64,000 bases of DNA from assembly GCF_900496995.4 (NCBI RefSeq), contig NC_044012.1, positions 26,177,606 through 26,241,605 of the forward strand, written 5' to 3'. Made by a program: the position numbers and the translations under genes. Under the pieces are notes generated by a model. That model did no database searches and had not been told where the DNA came from. It worked only from the letters and a program-made list of their open reading frames with translations. The stretch comes from Aquila chrysaetos chrysaetos (taxonomy: Eukaryota; Chordata; Aves; Accipitriformes; Accipitridae). Positions 61,201 through 64,000 of this stretch are shown here, in pieces (within the stretch, counting starts at the first letter, position 1; each line of letters begins with the position of its first letter).

Positions 61201-64000
61201 TCATGCTAGGCTGGATAACACGGCACTGGGCAGGGGGGGGGGGGAAATCTTTCCGGGACTTTCCAAAGCCTTTTTGGGGAGGGATGCCTGGCTCAGCGGG
61301 GTGGGGGGATGCCTGTGTGCAGCTGGGCACGTGGGAGGTCCCCCCCCCCCACTCCCTAAGGGTAGCGAGCCTGCAGACCCACTGGGAATTTCCACACACC
61401 CTCTCCACCCCATGCTCACAAGTCCCCCGGGTCTCTTCTTGGCATCCCCCCACACCCCCCCAAATTTATCCTGGGGGGGGGGGGGTCTCTGCTCCCCACA
61501 GGGATCTGGTCAGGAGCACCTCCCAGGTCGGCAGGAGCCTGCTGCTGTTGGAACCACCCAAATTCACAGGTGCAATAAAACCCCAAAGCTCTTTCATCCA
61601 GTCCCAGCCTCCTCTTAATGGCAATTAAAACCACCTCCAGCCCCATTCCTGCCTGGGGTGCTGTTAATCTTCTCTTGGCACCAGAAAGGCACCTCTGAGA
61701 GGCAGAGAGCACTGCTCCCGCCTGGCCAGGAGGAGGGATGAGCCCTGTCATCCCAGCTCTGTGAAGCCCCAGGGCCTCATCCTGTCCTGCATGTGGGTTT
61801 TGCATGATGTCAGCTGCAGCCAAAAAGGGGCCTGGAGGCAGCCGTGGTCTGGGGGGCTTCTGCTGGGGGGTGGCAGGCGGGCGCTGGATGGGCCAGGGCA
61901 CACAAAAACGTGAGCAAAATGGGTTTATTACCGGGAGTCTGTTGGTGCAATTGCTATCGATCGGCAGCTGTCACCTTACATCCCCGCTAATGGGACCTGA
62001 AGAGGCTTTGAGATCGGGAGCAGGGCGTGCGCCTATGTGCCAGCCTCATCCTGCTCCCGGCATGGTCCCCCAGCACCCCTTGCCCTGGCTCCTGCCTCCT
62101 TTCTCCCTTTTCCTTTCCTCCGCTTGCTCTTTTACTATTTTCTGCTGATTCTGCCTTCCCTCCTCTCTCCCCATCTCTCGTTCACCACTTCCCCTTGCTC
62201 TTCATCTCCCCCTCTCGCCCCATCCCTTGTCCTCATCTCAGATGAGCAGTCCCCCACCCTCAGATGAGCCCCCCCTGCTTGTCCCCTCCCTCCTCCTTCC
62301 CTTTCCATCCCCTTTCCCCTTTTTTCTTTTATTTCCCCCCCTCGCTCCACAGGTTTGGCCGCTCCACTCTGCCCTGACCCCTCGGCTCAGCCACCAACGT
62401 CCATGGCCGTTCCTTGGCTTGGCTCCCTGCTCCCGACCCACCTCTCACTTTTCCCCCCTTCCCACCCGACCTCATCTTATTATAATTTTAATTTGCGAGG
62501 TCTCTCAGCAGGGTGGGGGGGATTAACCCATGAGAAATGACTTATTGATCCCAGCTCATGCTTTGCGGCTCCATCCCCAGGGAGATGGGGATGTCTTGGT
62601 GGTTTATCTACCACGAGCTGCTGGGACTGGACCTGGAGCATCCCCTGGCTCTGCACCAGTACAATGGGCAGGGGGAAGCTGTGCACGGGGTACTCTGGGT
62701 ATCAGGACATGGGTCTGGCACCAGCGCTGCTGCCTCCCCATCCCGCTCACTCCCGGCACGCTCTAGACATTCAAGTCTGAACAGATAGCGAGCTGCCCAG
62801 GCCCTTCCTCCCAATTACAAGGAGGGAAAGCAAAGGAGCGGGAACCCGCCCGGCGCTTTGGTAGGCAAAGCGCTCGGTGCCTGAGGCCCTGGCACCACGC
62901 CGTCGTGGCTGATGGTGTCGCAATGGGTGGGCAGCCGCGAGCTGGCTACACCCTGCGGGATTCGCAGCGAGCTCCTGGATCGGCAAGAAACGTTCACCGG
63001 CTCCACCCGGCCTCTGCGCTGCCAGGGCGCGTCTGGCTGGCTCCGGCTGGGCTCGGGCCGCGGGCAGGAGTGTTGCCGACAGAGCTGTGCTGGCTGGGAG
63101 CGGGCAAAGCTTGGCCTGAGCACCAGCGAGGTGCCGATGGGCACATCTCGGTGAGCGTGGCCATGCGAGGCGGGGCGGGGGGGGGTCATGCTTCCCACTG
63201 TGGTGTGGGCTTGCATCCCAGTGGGAACCAGCCCAGGGGGACGGATGCCGGGTTGGGATGGGGTCTCTTGGCACCGACCAAGCTGCACAGCGGTCAGGAG
63301 ATGGATGCGGCACAGAGAGATGGGAGATTTTCACTCCAGCCCTGATGCCTGGGCGCTTTGGACCCAGACACCTCAATTTTGCAGCATCCCTGTGATTCCC
63401 AAAGGGATGAGCACCCACCAGGGATCCCCACAGCCATCCCCCGCACCCGTCTCACATGCCCCTTGCTCTCCCACCCCCGTCCATCCGTCCCGTCCCCCCC
63501 AGCCTGTATCGCTTTCCACCATGTTAGCCTTGCTTGATTTAACCAGCAAACAGTCCCAGGATTTAATTCCCCAGCACCAGGCAGAGCGGGTGCACAGGAA
63601 GGAACGCGGCTCCCCACTGTTGCTGCTGGCTTCCTGGGATGGTTGAGCCGAGCGGGGCCCATGGCAGATGGAGGGGGCATCTGGCTCTGTGTCCCAGCCC
63701 CTCCTCGCCCAGCCTTCCCCTTCGGGTCCCAGTTTTCCCCATGGCCGAATCCCTCCTGGCTCAGATGTGACCCTGTGTTGCTGGAGGAGATAAACTGGGG
63801 AGGGTCGCGTCACCTTTCTGGCTGTCTGGCATCACCCGCTCCTACAGGTCACAGGGATGGGCAGTGCAGGCAGGGATGGGCTACTGGCCCTTTTGGTTGC
63901 CCTTGGCTTCATGTGTGGTTCTGGCAGGGTTTTCCGGAGGCCTCCAGGGTGGGTGAAACCCTGTCCTGGCCAAAACATCCCTGCTGGATCCCTGCTTCTC
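58276..64000. other. No gene recognised after ETV3
   Basis: Mixed unique sequence. It contains an AT-rich block at about 59195-59330 with TAATTAAAC and CATTAATTCC cores, an A-run at about 59466-59487, pyrimidine-rich stretches near 62060-62460 and a CpG-rich piece at 62820-63165. In mammals ETV3L and ARHGEF11 lie beyond ETV3, but no ETS, PDZ or RhoGEF exon was found on either strand here. Confidence 0.5.
62820..63165. promoter_or_regulatory. CpG-rich block, possible promoter or exon
   Basis: CpG density is raised compared with both sides, and a donor-like ACATCTCG then GTGAGC sits at its right edge (GT near 63151). The open frame within it has no family resemblance. It could be a promoter-proximal exon of the next gene. 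Confidence 0.2.

Noticed and set aside
61025-61618. 197-codon open frame preceded by a good acceptor (CTTGCAG)
   Set aside because: It runs into poly-G and low-complexity sequence and resembles no ETV3L, ARHGEF11 or other expected neighbour.
62550-62800. Short frame with WWFIYHELLGLDLEHP that looked protein-like
   Set aside because: No splice sites that extend it in phase and no known family; it may be chance.

Overview
The window is vertebrate genomic DNA, most likely from a bird. It has spliced genes with GT-AG introns, very short introns, high GC content with long G/C homopolymers and many GC-rich minisatellites, and no interspersed repeat family I can recognise. The recognisable genes are KIRREL1 and ETV3, which points to the avian microchromosome region that corresponds to part of human 1q23 (chicken chromosome 25 from memory; not checked). 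All recognisable genes are on the + strand.

Layout. 1-16545: non-coding, probably the first intron of KIRREL1 and perhaps a CpG-rich edge at 1-330. It holds three large minisatellites and several AT-rich islands. 16546-22816: fourteen consecutive KIRREL1 coding exons, from the mature N-terminus to the PDZ-binding C-terminus, packed into 6.3 kb; the signal-peptide exon was not found. 22817 to about 25110: KIRREL1 3' UTR. 25110-29800: no protein gene, but there is a CpG-island promoter with a first-exon splice donor near 27403 and a poly(A) signal at 28146, which may be an undescribed short transcript.

29804-45150: three tandem genes of the SLAM (CD2/CD150) immune-receptor type, called A, B and C here. 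Each has the same exon plan: signal peptide, IgV, IgC2, membrane segment, then a tail with tyrosine motifs. B (33474-38775) is intact, 345 residues, with one good ITSM. A (29804 to about 32715) is a decayed copy with stops and a frameshift. C (40958 to about 45150) carries a one-base insertion in its IgV exon and probably lacks a complete ITSM. The three IgV exons are very alike while the C2 exons and tails are strongly diverged, which suggests gene conversion restricted to the IgV exon.

45400-58275: ETV3, an ETS-family transcriptional repressor. It has a CpG-island promoter rich in ETS sites, a non-coding first exon, an intron 1 with extreme poly-G runs, four coding exons (527 residues) and a 3.4 kb 3' UTR ending at an AATAAA at 58253. 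58276-64000: no gene recognised.

The genes do not form one pathway. KIRREL1 is a cell-adhesion and slit-diaphragm protein, the SLAM-type genes are leukocyte receptors that would signal through SAP/EAT-2-type SH2 adaptors, and ETV3 is a nuclear repressor. The main interest is the small SLAM-type cluster placed where mammals carry FCRL and CD5L genes, and the mosaic evolution of its exons.
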